The position numbers were made by a program, and so were the translations under genes. 64,000 nucleotides of DNA from Sulfomarinibacter sp963733915 (GTDB taxonomy: Bacteria; Acidobacteriota; Thermoanaerobaculia; Thermoanaerobaculales; Sulfomarinibacteraceae), in NCBI GenBank assembly GCA_963733915.1, contig CAVTEP010000001.1, positions 1 to 64,000 on the forward strand, read 5' to 3'. Below are positions 18,036 through 29,025 of the stretch, in pieces. The notes beneath the pieces were generated by a model. That model worked only from the letters and a program-made list of their open reading frames with translations. It was not told the DNA's origin and ran no database searches. Numbering within the stretch: position 1 is the stretch's first letter; every line of letters begins with the position of its first letter.

Positions 18036-19347
18036 TCAGCGGGCGGTCAGCACCAGGGTCAGGTCGCAGACATTGGTGCCGGTCGGCCCGGTTCGCATGG
18101 TATCGCCGACGGCCTCGAGGGCGGTGCCGCTGTCGTTAGTTCGTGAGAAGGGTTTCCGGGTCGAGGCCCATTTTACGCAGGCGCGGGCAGGTTGTGGCAT
18201 CGACAACGGCGCCGGCGTCCTTCGAGGAACCGTCGATCCCGTCGGTGCCTGCGGCCAGCACCACGATGTTGCCCGCGTTCTCGATCCCGATCGCCGCCGC
18301 CAGGGCCAGCTCCTGGTTGCGGCCGCCCCTCCCTGGACCCCGGACCGTGACCGTCGTTTCACCACCCATTACTACGGCTGTGCTGGCGGACGATTCCGGC
18401 GCACGAGCGCGATCGGCAATCTCGCGGCCGCGATCGGCGGCCTCACCCACCAGAGGCTCGGTGGCCACCTCGACCTGATAGGCGCGGGATCGCAGCTCGA
18501 GGGCTGCGGCCTCGACGGCGGTGTGGTTGTTCGCGATCACGTGGGTCGCGCACGCCGCCGCCCAGGCGCCGTCGTCCGGCGGGTTGCCGCTGGCGGCGAC
18601 GAGAAGGGTGACAACGGCTTCCGGGACCGCTCTGCGGAGGGCGTAGCAATCGAGAACTGCGAGAGCATCGGCCGCGGTCGTTGATGAGACCACCGTCGGT
18701 CCGGAGGCGATGTCATGGAGCGAGTCACCGAGCACGTCGGACACGATCAAGGTTCGAACCGTGGCCGGCGAGGCGGCGCGAGCGAGACCGCCGCCCGCCG
18801 CGGCGAGGATGTGGCGTCGCACTTTGTTGAGGTCGGTTATGGGCGCGCCCGCCCTGAGCAGTACCTCGGTTGTGCTGCGAATGTCGGCTAGGGAGAGTCC
18901 GTCGATCGGCGCGGCCAGCAGTGCCGACCCACCACCTGACAGCAGTACGACCAGCAGATCATCGCCCGCGAGCGAGCCCGCGACATCGAGAAGCCTGCGG
19001 GTCGAGTGTTCACCTTCGGAGTCGGGGTGGGGGTGGGCGCCACGAAGGATGGGCGCCGCCTCTTCAACCGCGATCGGGACCGGCACGCCGTGAGGCGCGA
19101 GCACGAAGAGCTCGTGGGTCCAGCCCGGAGCGGCCTCGAGCCAGGCGGCGGCCAACCCCGGGGCCGCCTTGCCGATTGCGATCACCACCCTGCGTCCAAC
19201 GGACTGCGGGAGCGGCTCGTCGGCGACCAACACTTCGTCTCCCACCCGTTGAACCCAATACGGAACCAGGTTTCGCGGCAGCGCTGCTCTCACCGCCGCA
19301 TCGAAGGCCGCGCGCGCATCGGCGCGCATCCGGTCGAGGGACACCAT
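18036..19347 (-). CDS. Glycerate 2-kinase (MOFRL family), frameshifted near the end
   Basis: About 436 residues once a frame slip near 18137 is corrected; as read, the frame stops early at 18136. The family phosphorylates D-glycerate to 2-phosphoglycerate. Motifs are VVIAIGKAAPGLA near residue 50, LVVLLSGGGSALLAAP near 130, LNKVRRHILAAAGGGLA, LIVSDVLGDSLHDIASGPT and, in the MOFRL half, VVMGGETTVTVRGPGRGGRNQELAL and VVLAAGTDGIDGSSKDAGAV (quoted in parts). Removing one T in CGAACTAACGAC restores the family-typical end NNDSGTALEAVGD and TGPTGTNVCDL. The rest of the gene is intact, so an indel error is the simplest explanation. Upstream lies a tandem-repeat region. Confidence 0.88.
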
Positions 19348-19385
19348 GGGAGGCAGTGTAGCCGACCCGGCCGGGCCGGGTCGGC

Positions 19386-19544
19386 AGTTTTCAGTTTTTA
19401 GTTTTCAGTTTTTTGTTTTGAATTCCCACCTCTCGGGAAGCGAGTGCTGAATGCAGGCGTGTGAAGGATGTGATTGACGCCCTCTCGAAGTCTGAGACGG
19501 GCGCCCAAGGGGGGCGCCCGCAACTCAAAACTCAAAACTCAAAA

Positions 19545-19556
<12 letters not shown>
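19386..19556. repeat. Facing AGTTTTC/AAAACTC heptamer arrays at the clpB 3' end
   Basis: Left array about 19386-19424 (AGTTTTC units) and right array 19522-19556 (AAAACTC units) are complementary. Between them is a GC hairpin (GGGCGCCC on both sides of a short spacer near 19499-19518). The last three clpB codons and its stop TAG lie in the right array. Confidence 0.8.
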
Positions 19557-22154
<2,598 letters not shown>

Positions 22155-22160
22155 CGAGCG

Positions 22161-22225
22161 GTTTCCTCCTCGAAAAAGCCCGTAGGGCTTCGAAAGAATA
22201 TAATATCTTAGTGTTTTATTGTCAA
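22161..22225 (-). promoter_or_regulatory. clpB promoter and leader
   Basis: On the minus strand TTGACA (22220-22225) and TATATT (22197-22202) are separated by exactly 17 bases, a near-consensus sigma-70 promoter. The leader holds a small hairpin AAGCCC-GTA-GGGCTT and the ribosome site AGGAGGAAAC (22161-22170). Confidence 0.75.
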
Positions 22226-22284
22226 GTGCGAACTGTCAAATATCTGCTTAAATATATATCAGATTTTGAATGATCAGACGAATT

Positions 22285-22436
22285 TCCCTGAAGAAAGTAA
22301 AGAGTAAAGAAAGTAAAGGATTCTGAATGGAGTGTGAATCACACCGGCATGACCTTTGAGGGGCATATCTGAATAGACCACTCCTCGTCCACCACACCTT
22401 CACCCGCGCAAGCAAACGCCCCAAGCCCCAAGCCCC
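22285..22436. repeat. Short tandem repeat tracts upstream of the GCS2-CBS gene
   Basis: AGTAAAG-type units occur near 22295-22318 and CAAGCCC units near 22419-22436. These are small 7-bp arrays of the same style as elsewhere. The 336-base divergent region otherwise holds the clpB promoter and a TACAAT -10-like box at 22450-22455 for the next gene. Confidence 0.45.
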
Positions 22437-22490
22437 TTCCAACAACAGGTACAATGGCGTGCCAGGCGGAGGGGGGTTCGACCGCAGTCC

Positions 22491-24404
22491 ATGGGTGAGC
22501 AGGACGTTCGCAAGCAATCGCAGGCAGAAGAGATCCGCGTCTTTCTGAGGCATCTGCTGAAGGATGTACGAGCCTTCGAGCAGATGCTCGACGAGGACCG
22601 CTTCGAGACTGGCGTTCGCCGGATCGGCGCCGAGCAGGAGGTATTCCTGGTCGACCAGCACTGGCGTCCCGCACCGATCGCCACCGACGTCCTCGAGCTC
22701 GTCAACGACCCCCACATCACGACCGAGCTCGCTCGTTTCAACCTCGAGTTCAATCTCGATCCGATGATCTTCGGTGGCACCTGCCTGCGCGACATGGAGT
22801 GGCAGCTCGGTGAGCTCCTGGGCAAGGTGCGGACGGCGGCGCAGAGTTGCGGCGGCGACGTCGTGCTGACCGGCATTCTGCCGACTCTCAAGAAGACCGA
22901 CCTCGAGCTCATCAATATGACCCCGAACCCGCGCTACTACGCCCTCAACGAGGCCATGAACCGGCTTCGCGGCGGCGCCTACGAGTTCTACCTCCAGGGT
23001 CTCGACGAGCTCCACCTCCACCACGACTCGATCCTCGTGGAGGCCGCCAACACCAGCTTCCAGATTCACTTCCAGGTCGCACCGAAGGAGTTCGCGCGGC
23101 TGTACAACGCGGCACAGGCGGTGGCCGGGCCGCTGCTCGCTGCGGCCGCCAACTCGCCCATGCTCTTCGGCAAGAGGTTGTGGGCGGAGACCCGAATCGG
23201 CCTCTTCCAACAGTCGATCGACACCCGCAGATCGACTCCGCACCTGCGTGAGCAGACGCCGCGCGTCAGCTTTGGCCGACAGTGGGTGAAATCATCGGCG
23301 CTCGAAATATTTCAGGAGGATATCGCCCGTTTCCGGGCCCTCATCTCGACCGAAATCGAGGACGATCCGTTCCAGGAGCTCGAGAACGGCCGCGCGCCGA
23401 GCCTCAAGGCCCTCCGCCTCCACAACAGCACCATCTACCGGTGGAACCGGGTCTGTTATGGAATCTCGGACGGCAAGCCGCACCTGCGGATCGAGAATCG
23501 CATCCTCCCGGCAGGGCCGACGCCGCGTGACGAGATGGCCAACGCCGCCTTCTGGTTCGGCCTCATCAGCGGCGTGCTCGAGCGGTACGGTGACGTCGCC
23601 GAGAAGATGAGCTTCGACGATGCGCGCCGCAACTTCCTGGCCGCGGCCCGGCACGGCCTCGAAGCGCAGCTGAGCTGGGTCGGACAATCGCCGATGCCGG
23701 CCAGCCGACTGATCCTGGAGGAACTGCTGCCACTGGCGCGAGAGGGCTTGGAGACGCCGGGCCTCGAAGCCGAGAACATCGATCTTTACCTCGGGATTAT
23801 CGAGGAGCGGGTGCGTTCTGGCCGGACCGGCGCCTACTGGCAGCTCGAGTCGATGGCGAAGCTCGCCGACCAGGGTCCGATGGCGGAGCGGCTGACGGCG
23901 ATCACGGCCGCCATCGCCACCCGCCAACGCGGGGGCAAACCGGTGCACACGTGGGAGCCGGCGGGTCTCGAAGAGGGCGCCGGTTGGAAGCAAAGCTATC
24001 TCACGGTCGAGCACTGCATGGACACCGACATCGTTACCGTCAACGAGGCCGAGCCCGTCGATCTTGTGGCCAACCTCATGGTGTGGAACAACATTCGGCA
24101 CGTGATGGTGGAGGACGACGAGAACCGGCTGATCGGGCTGGTCTCACAGCGGAAGCTGCTCGGGCTGGTCGGTACCTACCATCCCGAGGAACGCGATGGA
24201 CCGATGCCGGTGAGCGAGATCATGCAACGCGATCCGGTGAGGGTGACACCAGAGACGTCGACGGTCGAGGCCATCGACCTCATGCGCACCAACGGTTGGG
24301 CGTGCCTGCCGGTGATCAAGGATGGCCACCTGGTCGGTGTGTTGACCGAGAGCCGGTTGATGGTCATCGCCGGCGAGCTCCTCGAGCAGAAGCTCCGAGA
24401 GTAA
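22491..24404 (+). CDS. Glutamate-cysteine ligase family 2 protein fused to a CBS pair
   Basis: 637 residues. Residues 1-470 match the GCS2 (YbdK-like) carboxylate-amine ligase fold: RRIGAEQEVFLVD near 43, ARFNLEFNLDP near 82, LTGILPTLKKTDL, MTPNPRYYALNE, SFQIHFQV and HLRIENRILPAGPTPRDEMA. The C-terminus (about 505-637) is a tandem CBS domain: TVEHCMDTDIVTVNEAEPV ... LIGLVSQRKLLGLV and VSEIMQRDPVRVTPETSTVE ... LVGVLTESRLM. GCS2 enzymes form gamma-glutamyl amide bonds with ATP; CBS pairs sense adenine nucleotides. So ligase activity may be tuned by energy state (inference). It is divergent from clpB and followed by a repeat array and an OPT transporter. Confidence 0.85.
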   Translation: MGEQDVRKQSQAEEIRVFLRHLLKDVRAFEQMLDEDRFETGVRRIGAEQEVFLVDQHWRPAPIATDVLELVNDPHITTELARFNLEFNLDPMIFGGTCLRDMEWQLGELLGKVRTAAQSCGGDVVLTGILPTLKKTDLELINMTPNPRYYALNEAMNRLRGGAYEFYLQGLDELHLHHDSILVEAANTSFQIHFQVAPKEFARLYNAAQAVAGPLLAAAANSPMLFGKRLWAETRIGLFQQSIDTRRSTPHLREQTPRVSFGRQWVKSSALEIFQEDIARFRALISTEIEDDPFQELENGRAPSLKALRLHNSTIYRWNRVCYGISDGKPHLRIENRILPAGPTPRDEMANAAFWFGLISGVLERYGDVAEKMSFDDARRNFLAAARHGLEAQLSWVGQSPMPASRLILEELLPLAREGLETPGLEAENIDLYLGIIEERVRSGRTGAYWQLESMAKLADQGPMAERLTAITAAIATRQRGGKPVHTWEPAGLEEGAGWKQSYLTVEHCMDTDIVTVNEAEPVDLVANLMVWNNIRHVMVEDDENRLIGLVSQRKLLGLVGTYHPEERDGPMPVSEIMQRDPVRVTPETSTVEAIDLMRTNGWACLPVIKDGHLVGVLTESRLMVIAGELLEQKLRE

Positions 24405-24418
24405 TCGCACCCACCAAA

Positions 24419-24527
24419 TTCAGTTTTGAGTTTTGAGTTTTGAGTTTTGAATTTCCAACCACCATCCCCCGGGAATCGTTACGGCGAGGGGTAACTCAAC
24501 ACTCATAACTCAATACTCAACACTTTG
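24419..24527. repeat. Facing AGTTTTG / ACTCAAC heptamer arrays
   Basis: 24419-24452 holds AGTTTTG units; 24491-24527 holds ACTCAAC/ACTCATA units, largely complementary. It starts 15 bases after the stop of the GCS2-CBS gene and precedes the OPT transporter, so it may separate their transcripts. Confidence 0.75.
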
Positions 24528-24604
24528 TCTCATCGAGCGTTCTATCCCGAGTTCGGTCGCAGGATCAGCTAGAATCGGTGCGTCCACTTCAGGAGGAGGC
24601 TTTG

Positions 24605-26581
24605 ATGGCCGATAAGAAGTTCGTTCCCTACGTGCCGTCCGAGACCACCATGCCGGAGTTCACCTTCAAGGCGTTGTTTCTGGGTGTGGTGATGGCAATC
24701 GTGCTCGGTGCAGCCAACGCCTACCTGGGCATGAAGGTCGGCCTGACTGTTGCAGCCACCTTCCCGGCGGCGGTGGTGGCGATGGCCGCCCTGCGGATCT
24801 TCCGCGGCAACATCCTCGAGGAGAACCTGGCGCGCACCACCGCCTCGGTGGGTGAGTCGTTGGTGGCTGGGGCGATCTTCACCATACCCGCGTTCCTGAT
24901 CGCCGGCGCGTGGACCGAGTTCAACCTCCGCGACGCCATGCTCATCATGGGCATCGGCGGCGTGCTCGGTGTGTTGTTCGTCATCATCCTCCGCCGGCCG
25001 CTGGTGGTCGAGGCCGAGCTGCCGTTCCCGGAGAGCGTGGCTGCGGCCGAGATCGTCAAGGCCGGCCAGAAAGGCCAGACCGGTGCCGGCCTGGTCTTTG
25101 GCGCGATGGGCATCGCAGCGTTGTGGGAGCTCTTCAAAAACGACGCCGGGCTGCAGATCATCCAGGACAAGGCGTCGCATTTTGTTCAATTCGGGCGTTC
25201 GGCGATTGACATTCTGGCGCGCAGGATCGAGTACACGGGCGGCATGCTGCTGTCGACCCCCGAGGCCTCGCCCATGGTCATGGGCGTCGGATTCATCGTC
25301 GGTCTGAGAATCTCGGCGGTGCTGTTCTGCGGCGCGGTCACCGGGTGGCTGGTGCTGGTTCCGTTGGCCATCTTCCTCAACCCCGGGCTTCAGTCCATCG
25401 GCGCCGAGAGTGGATTTCCTGCCCTCGCCGTCGATGTGTGGTTCCGGCAGATCCGCCCACTGGCGGTGGGCACCATGATCGTCTCGGCCTTTTACACGCT
25501 CTACACCCTTCGTGGATCGCTGATCAACGGCATCCGTAAGGCGGCGGCGGCGCTCTCCGCCGGCGGCTCGTCGGCGGATACCGAGCGCACCGAGCAGGAC
25601 CTCAACCTGAAGTGGGTCCTGATCGCGATCGGCGTCATGGCCGTTCCCATGTTCTTCCTCTACCGATACTTTTCGGCGTCGACCATACCGGCCCTGCTGC
25701 TCACGGTGGTCATGCTCGTGCTCGGAGTCCTGTTTGCGGCGGTGGCGGGCTATCTGGTAGGTCTGGTCGGCAACTCCAACAACCCAATCTCCGGTCTGAC
25801 CCTGTCGGCGCTGGTGATATCGGCGCTGTTGATGGTCCTGATGGGGGTCACCGGTGTGCACGGAGTCGCTGCTGTTCTCGGCGTCGCCGGGGTCGTGTGC
25901 TGCGCCGCCGGCGTTGCCGGCGACATGATGCAGGACTTCAAGGTCGGCCACATTCTCGGCGGTACGCCGTGGAAGATGCAGCTGGGCGAGATCATGGGCG
26001 TGGTGGCAGCGGCGGTCGCTCTGCCGGTGCTGCTGATGGTGCTCAACCAGGCCTACACCATCGGCTCCGTAGAACTGCCGGCGCCGCAGGCCGGGCTCAT
26101 GGCACTCATGGCCAACGGCATCGTCGGCGGCGATATGGCCTGGCCGTTGGTCATCGTCGGCATGCTCTTCGGCGTCGCTCTGATCCTCATCAAGGCGCCG
26201 GCGCCGATGTTGATCGCGGTCGGCATGTACCTACCGTTCTCCACCACCTCGGCGGTCTTTGCCGGCGGCGTCATTCGCGCCGTTCTCGACTGGTTCCTGG
26301 ATCGAAAGCGGGTCACCGAGGAGGAGCGGACCAGGGCCGAGAACTCCGGCATCCTGGTCTCGTCAGGGCTCATCGCCGGCCAGTCACTGATGGCGGTGCT
26401 GCTGGCTTTCGTCGTGCTCTACGAACAGGCCAAGCTCGGCATGTCCGAGTCCGAGCACCTGCTGCCCCACATCGCCAACAGCTTTGGCGCCGGACTGCTG
26501 GTCTACCCGCTGCTGCTCGGGCTGCTGGTGTGGCTGCCGTTGAGCCGTATGAGAAGTCCAGCCGCCGCGGTCGAGGAATGA
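24605..26581 (+). CDS. OPT-family oligopeptide transporter
   Basis: 658 residues, very hydrophobic with about 14-16 membrane helices. Family signatures are the opening FVPYVPSETTMPEFTFKA, then LGAANAYLGMKVGLTVAATFPAAVVAM, RTTASVGESLVAGAIFTIPAF, LPFPESVAAAEIVKAG, GNSNNPISGLTLSALVISA and CCAAGVAGDMMQDFKVGHILGG (quoted in pieces). OPT carriers take up oligopeptides, glutathione or metal chelates by proton symport at the inner membrane. The ATG at 24605 has AGGAGGAGG upstream. It is the first gene of a compact unit with a PqqD-like protein, a glycosyltransferase and two GNATs, and lies after the gamma-glutamyl ligase, which suggests peptide or gamma-glutamyl substrates (inference). Confidence 0.93.
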   Translation: MADKKFVPYVPSETTMPEFTFKALFLGVVMAIVLGAANAYLGMKVGLTVAATFPAAVVAMAALRIFRGNILEENLARTTASVGESLVAGAIFTIPAFLIAGAWTEFNLRDAMLIMGIGGVLGVLFVIILRRPLVVEAELPFPESVAAAEIVKAGQKGQTGAGLVFGAMGIAALWELFKNDAGLQIIQDKASHFVQFGRSAIDILARRIEYTGGMLLSTPEASPMVMGVGFIVGLRISAVLFCGAVTGWLVLVPLAIFLNPGLQSIGAESGFPALAVDVWFRQIRPLAVGTMIVSAFYTLYTLRGSLINGIRKAAAALSAGGSSADTERTEQDLNLKWVLIAIGVMAVPMFFLYRYFSASTIPALLLTVVMLVLGVLFAAVAGYLVGLVGNSNNPISGLTLSALVISALLMVLMGVTGVHGVAAVLGVAGVVCCAAGVAGDMMQDFKVGHILGGTPWKMQLGEIMGVVAAAVALPVLLMVLNQAYTIGSVELPAPQAGLMALMANGIVGGDMAWPLVIVGMLFGVALILIKAPAPMLIAVGMYLPFSTTSAVFAGGVIRAVLDWFLDRKRVTEEERTRAENSGILVSSGLIAGQSLMAVLLAFVVLYEQAKLGMSESEHLLPHIANSFGAGLLVYPLLLGLLVWLPLSRMRSPAAAVEE

Positions 26582-26591
26582 GCCGGTAGAC

Positions 26592-26972
26592 ATGCCGGTG
26601 AGGCGGAGGATGCGGGCGCTTTCGGCCGTCGACCTTCTCGAGTTGGCGCCCGTGCGTCTGGCCCCCTGGATAGAGCGCGAGGATGGTCGGATCGTCATCG
26701 ACCGTCCGCGGCCGCCGATTCGCGGTCTGCACGGCGTCCTCGAACGCGCCAACTGGTTGATGTCGCCACGCCGCGTCCGTCTCGACGACGTCGGCAGCTT
26801 TGCGTGGCGGCGGCTCGACGGTGCGACCAAGGTGCGAACGCTCGCAGGGGTGATGCGGGACGCGTTTCCGGATTGCCGCGACCAACTCGAGGAACGGCTG
26901 GCGGTCCACCTGCGGGTATTGCGCCGGCTCCGGTTGATCGCGTTCCCCGAGTGGGATGATCCGGCCGCTTGA
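26592..26972 (+). CDS. PqqD-like winged-helix protein
   Basis: 126 residues. The C-terminal 70 residues have the PqqD pattern: RVRLDDVGSFAWRRLDGATK, TLAGVMRDAFPD and LAVHLRVLRRLRLIAF, i.e. a short hairpin then a winged helix. PqqD proteins and RRE domains bind leader peptides and deliver them to radical SAM enzymes. The start may be ATG 26592 or ATG 26610 (GAGGCGG upstream). It begins 10 bases after the OPT gene, and its TGA overlaps the next frame. A radical SAM/SPASM enzyme is encoded 4.3 kb away on the other strand. The N-terminal 45 residues are not part of classical PqqD. Role unproven. Confidence 0.7.
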   Translation: MPVRRRMRALSAVDLLELAPVRLAPWIEREDGRIVIDRPRPPIRGLHGVLERANWLMSPRRVRLDDVGSFAWRRLDGATKVRTLAGVMRDAFPDCRDQLEERLAVHLRVLRRLRLIAFPEWDDPAA

Positions 26973-27001
26973 CGGCGCCGGTGGCATTGGAGGCGCGGGA
27001 C

Positions 27002-28048
27002 GTGAAGGTATCTCTCGTCATCGTCTGCCATCGCTCGGCGCAGGTCATCCGTGACTGCGTCACGAGCTTTCGCCGCGAGGCCGCAGCCGCCGGCGTCGAG
27101 GCCGAGGTCGTGGCGGTCGAACAATCCGAGGACGAATACGAGGTTTCGGGTTTGCGTGATGCGGGCGTCGAGTTGCTGATCGAGCGACCAAACAGGGGTT
27201 ATGCCGCTGGACTCAATGCGGGTGCAACGGCGGCCGGTGGCGAGATCTTCCTGCTGGCAAATCCCGACCTCCGGTTCTTTCCAGGCAGCCTCGAAGCGCT
27301 CCTCGACGGAATCCGTCACGGATTCGACGTGGTCGGACCACAGTTTGTATGGGACGACGACGCTGTCGTTCGCCTGCCCCCGGCCGAGGACCCTTCGCCC
27401 CGTGCGGCCCTGTCTCGAGCCCTCCGCCGGCGCTGGCGGTGGGCGTGGAGGGCGGGTTTGGCGGGGGCCGTCGAGGACAGTCTGCGGGCTTGGACGGCTC
27501 GAACGACGATCTCGGTGAATGGCCTGCGTGGGGCTCTGCTCGCGGTGTCTCGCGACGCCTGGTTGCGCTTCGGGCCATTTGACGAGGGCTACTTTCTGTT
27601 CTACGAGGAAACCGAGTGGCTGTGGCGAGCGCGCCGTCGCGGCGCCCGCCTCGGTCTCGCGGCCGGCGCTCGCGTCCAACACCGGTGGGGGCACTCGACC
27701 GGGAACGACGGCCGGACCGCCGAACGCGAGCAGGCGTCGAGGCGGCGCTTCGAGGCTCGCAACTACGGTCCACTGTGGCGAGGAATCCTGTGGGCGAGCG
27801 GTGGCGGCGATCGGCCCCCGATCGCGGTGACCCCGCTCGCAGACGACGGCGTCATCCCGCGGTTCGAGGCCGATGTCTGGCTGGCATCGCCTTTTCACCA
27901 TCTCATGCCCGCGATCGGGACCGTCGGCGCATCGCTTCCGCCGTCGGAATTTTTGGATTTCTGTCGCGATCGGCGGTGGGTTGTGGCGGCGGCGATGTGT
28001 GAGAGAAACCACTGGCGCGTGATCGGCGCCTGGAGGTGGAATCGGTGA
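27002..28048 (+). CDS. Family 2 glycosyltransferase
   Basis: 348 residues from the GTG at 27002, chosen for GGAGG 8 bases upstream and because KVSLVIVCHRSAQVI is the usual GT-A opening strand. Motifs are RPNRGYAAGLNAGATAAGGE, the metal-binding-like LLANPDLRF, and a later ALLAVSRDAWLRFGPFDEGYF followed by EETEWLWRARRRGARL, as in rhamnosyl/galactosyl GT2 enzymes of the WcaA/RfbN type. It transfers a sugar in surface-polysaccharide assembly; donor unknown. The last 90 residues are an extra C-terminal segment. Coupled to the GNAT gene by a GTGA overlap. Confidence 0.85.
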   Translation: MKVSLVIVCHRSAQVIRDCVTSFRREAAAAGVEAEVVAVEQSEDEYEVSGLRDAGVELLIERPNRGYAAGLNAGATAAGGEIFLLANPDLRFFPGSLEALLDGIRHGFDVVGPQFVWDDDAVVRLPPAEDPSPRAALSRALRRRWRWAWRAGLAGAVEDSLRAWTARTTISVNGLRGALLAVSRDAWLRFGPFDEGYFLFYEETEWLWRARRRGARLGLAAGARVQHRWGHSTGNDGRTAEREQASRRRFEARNYGPLWRGILWASGGGDRPPIAVTPLADDGVIPRFEADVWLASPFHHLMPAIGTVGASLPPSEFLDFCRDRRWVVAAAMCERNHWRVIGAWRWNR

Positions 28049-29025
28049 GTCGTCCCGGACCTCCCGTCGTGAGAGCTTACCGGGAGGGTGACGAGATCGC
28101 CCTCAACGGCCTCTGGGAGAGAGCCCGCGGAAGCCCGCGGTCGCTTGACGAGTGGTCCTGGCTCTACCCCCCCGAGGAGGAGGGACGGACAATCATCGTC
28201 GCCGAGGACAATGGCGGCATCGCTGCTGTCTGCGCCGGCCGGCCCGTCTCTGTCGCGACCAACGGTCGTCAGTGGAATGCGGTCCAGTTTCACGAGATTC
28301 TGGCGGCGTCGGGCGGCGATGGGGCGCCGACCGACGATCTCAAGAATCAGGTGGTAGGGGGGTTTTTCGAGGCTTTCGGGTCGACCAAACGTTTCCACCT
28401 GGCGCTCGCCGCGGTCGATGCCGACGACGGACTACCGTCGCACTTCGAGGACGCGCCCGTGCGCCGAATCCCGGTTTTCGTCCGCGAGCAGTCGGTGGTC
28501 CCGCGTCCGACGAGGTTCATGTACCGGGCCGAGTTGGCCCGAGACTGGGAGCCGCGGCTTGACGACCTCTGGAGCCGGGTAGTGGCGACGTACAAGGCGG
28601 CGGTTGTCCGCGACGCCGAATACGCGTTGCGTCGTTTCGCCGGACATCCGACCGTGCAGTATCACCGGTTCTTGATTTTGCCCAGGTTCGGCAACCGCGC
28701 CGTGGCCTTCGCGGTCTTTAGCGACGGAGGCGGCCGCTGGCTCTGGCAGGACCTCGTCTGGGACAATGCTCATCCGGGTGCCCTGGAATTGTTGGCCCAC
28801 ATTTCTGGTCGACTGGCCGCTCGGTCCGGGGTCAATGTCGAGGAGCTGTGGTTGGCGGGAGACGGCGATGCTCGGGAGTTGCTCGAAAAGCGCGGCTTCC
28901 AAGCGGTGAAATCGGCAGTGACGCCGATCGTGACGGCGCGGTCCCTCGACCCTGAGCTGGACGGTCGGGCCTTCCTCAGACGGGCGTATCTGACCATGGC
29001 CGACGCCGGGGGACCACGGCCGTGA
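28045..29025 (+). CDS. GNAT-like acyltransferase, paralogue 1
   Basis: 326 residues from the GTG at 28045, which overlaps the previous stop (GTGA) and has GGAGGTG 6 bases upstream. The N-terminal part resembles GNAT proteins (VRAYREGDEIALNGLWERA, SLDEWSWLYPPEE, IIVAEDNGGIAAVCAGRPV). The second half has YHRFLILPRFGNRAVAFAVF, LWQDLVWDNAHPGAL and LEKRGF, as in an acetyl-CoA fold repeated. The next gene is a clear tandem paralogue with the same landmarks (EGDE, SxxEWxWxY, RRIPxFVR, HPTVxYHR, LVWD, EELWLxGD). In this context it probably acylates a sugar or amino sugar; substrate is inferred only. Confidence 0.72.
   Translation: MSRPGPPVVRAYREGDEIALNGLWERARGSPRSLDEWSWLYPPEEEGRTIIVAEDNGGIAAVCAGRPVSVATNGRQWNAVQFHEILAASGGDGAPTDDLKNQVVGGFFEAFGSTKRFHLALAAVDADDGLPSHFEDAPVRRIPVFVREQSVVPRPTRFMYRAELARDWEPRLDDLWSRVVATYKAAVVRDAEYALRRFAGHPTVQYHRFLILPRFGNRAVAFAVFSDGGGRWLWQDLVWDNAHPGALELLAHISGRLAARSGVNVEELWLAGDGDARELLEKRGFQAVKSAVTPIVTARSLDPELDGRAFLRRAYLTMADAGGPRP

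Noticed and set aside
22197..22225. Heat-shock operator (CIRCE or HAIR) before clpB
   Set aside because: Neither inverted repeat is present; the site reads as a plain sigma-70 promoter.
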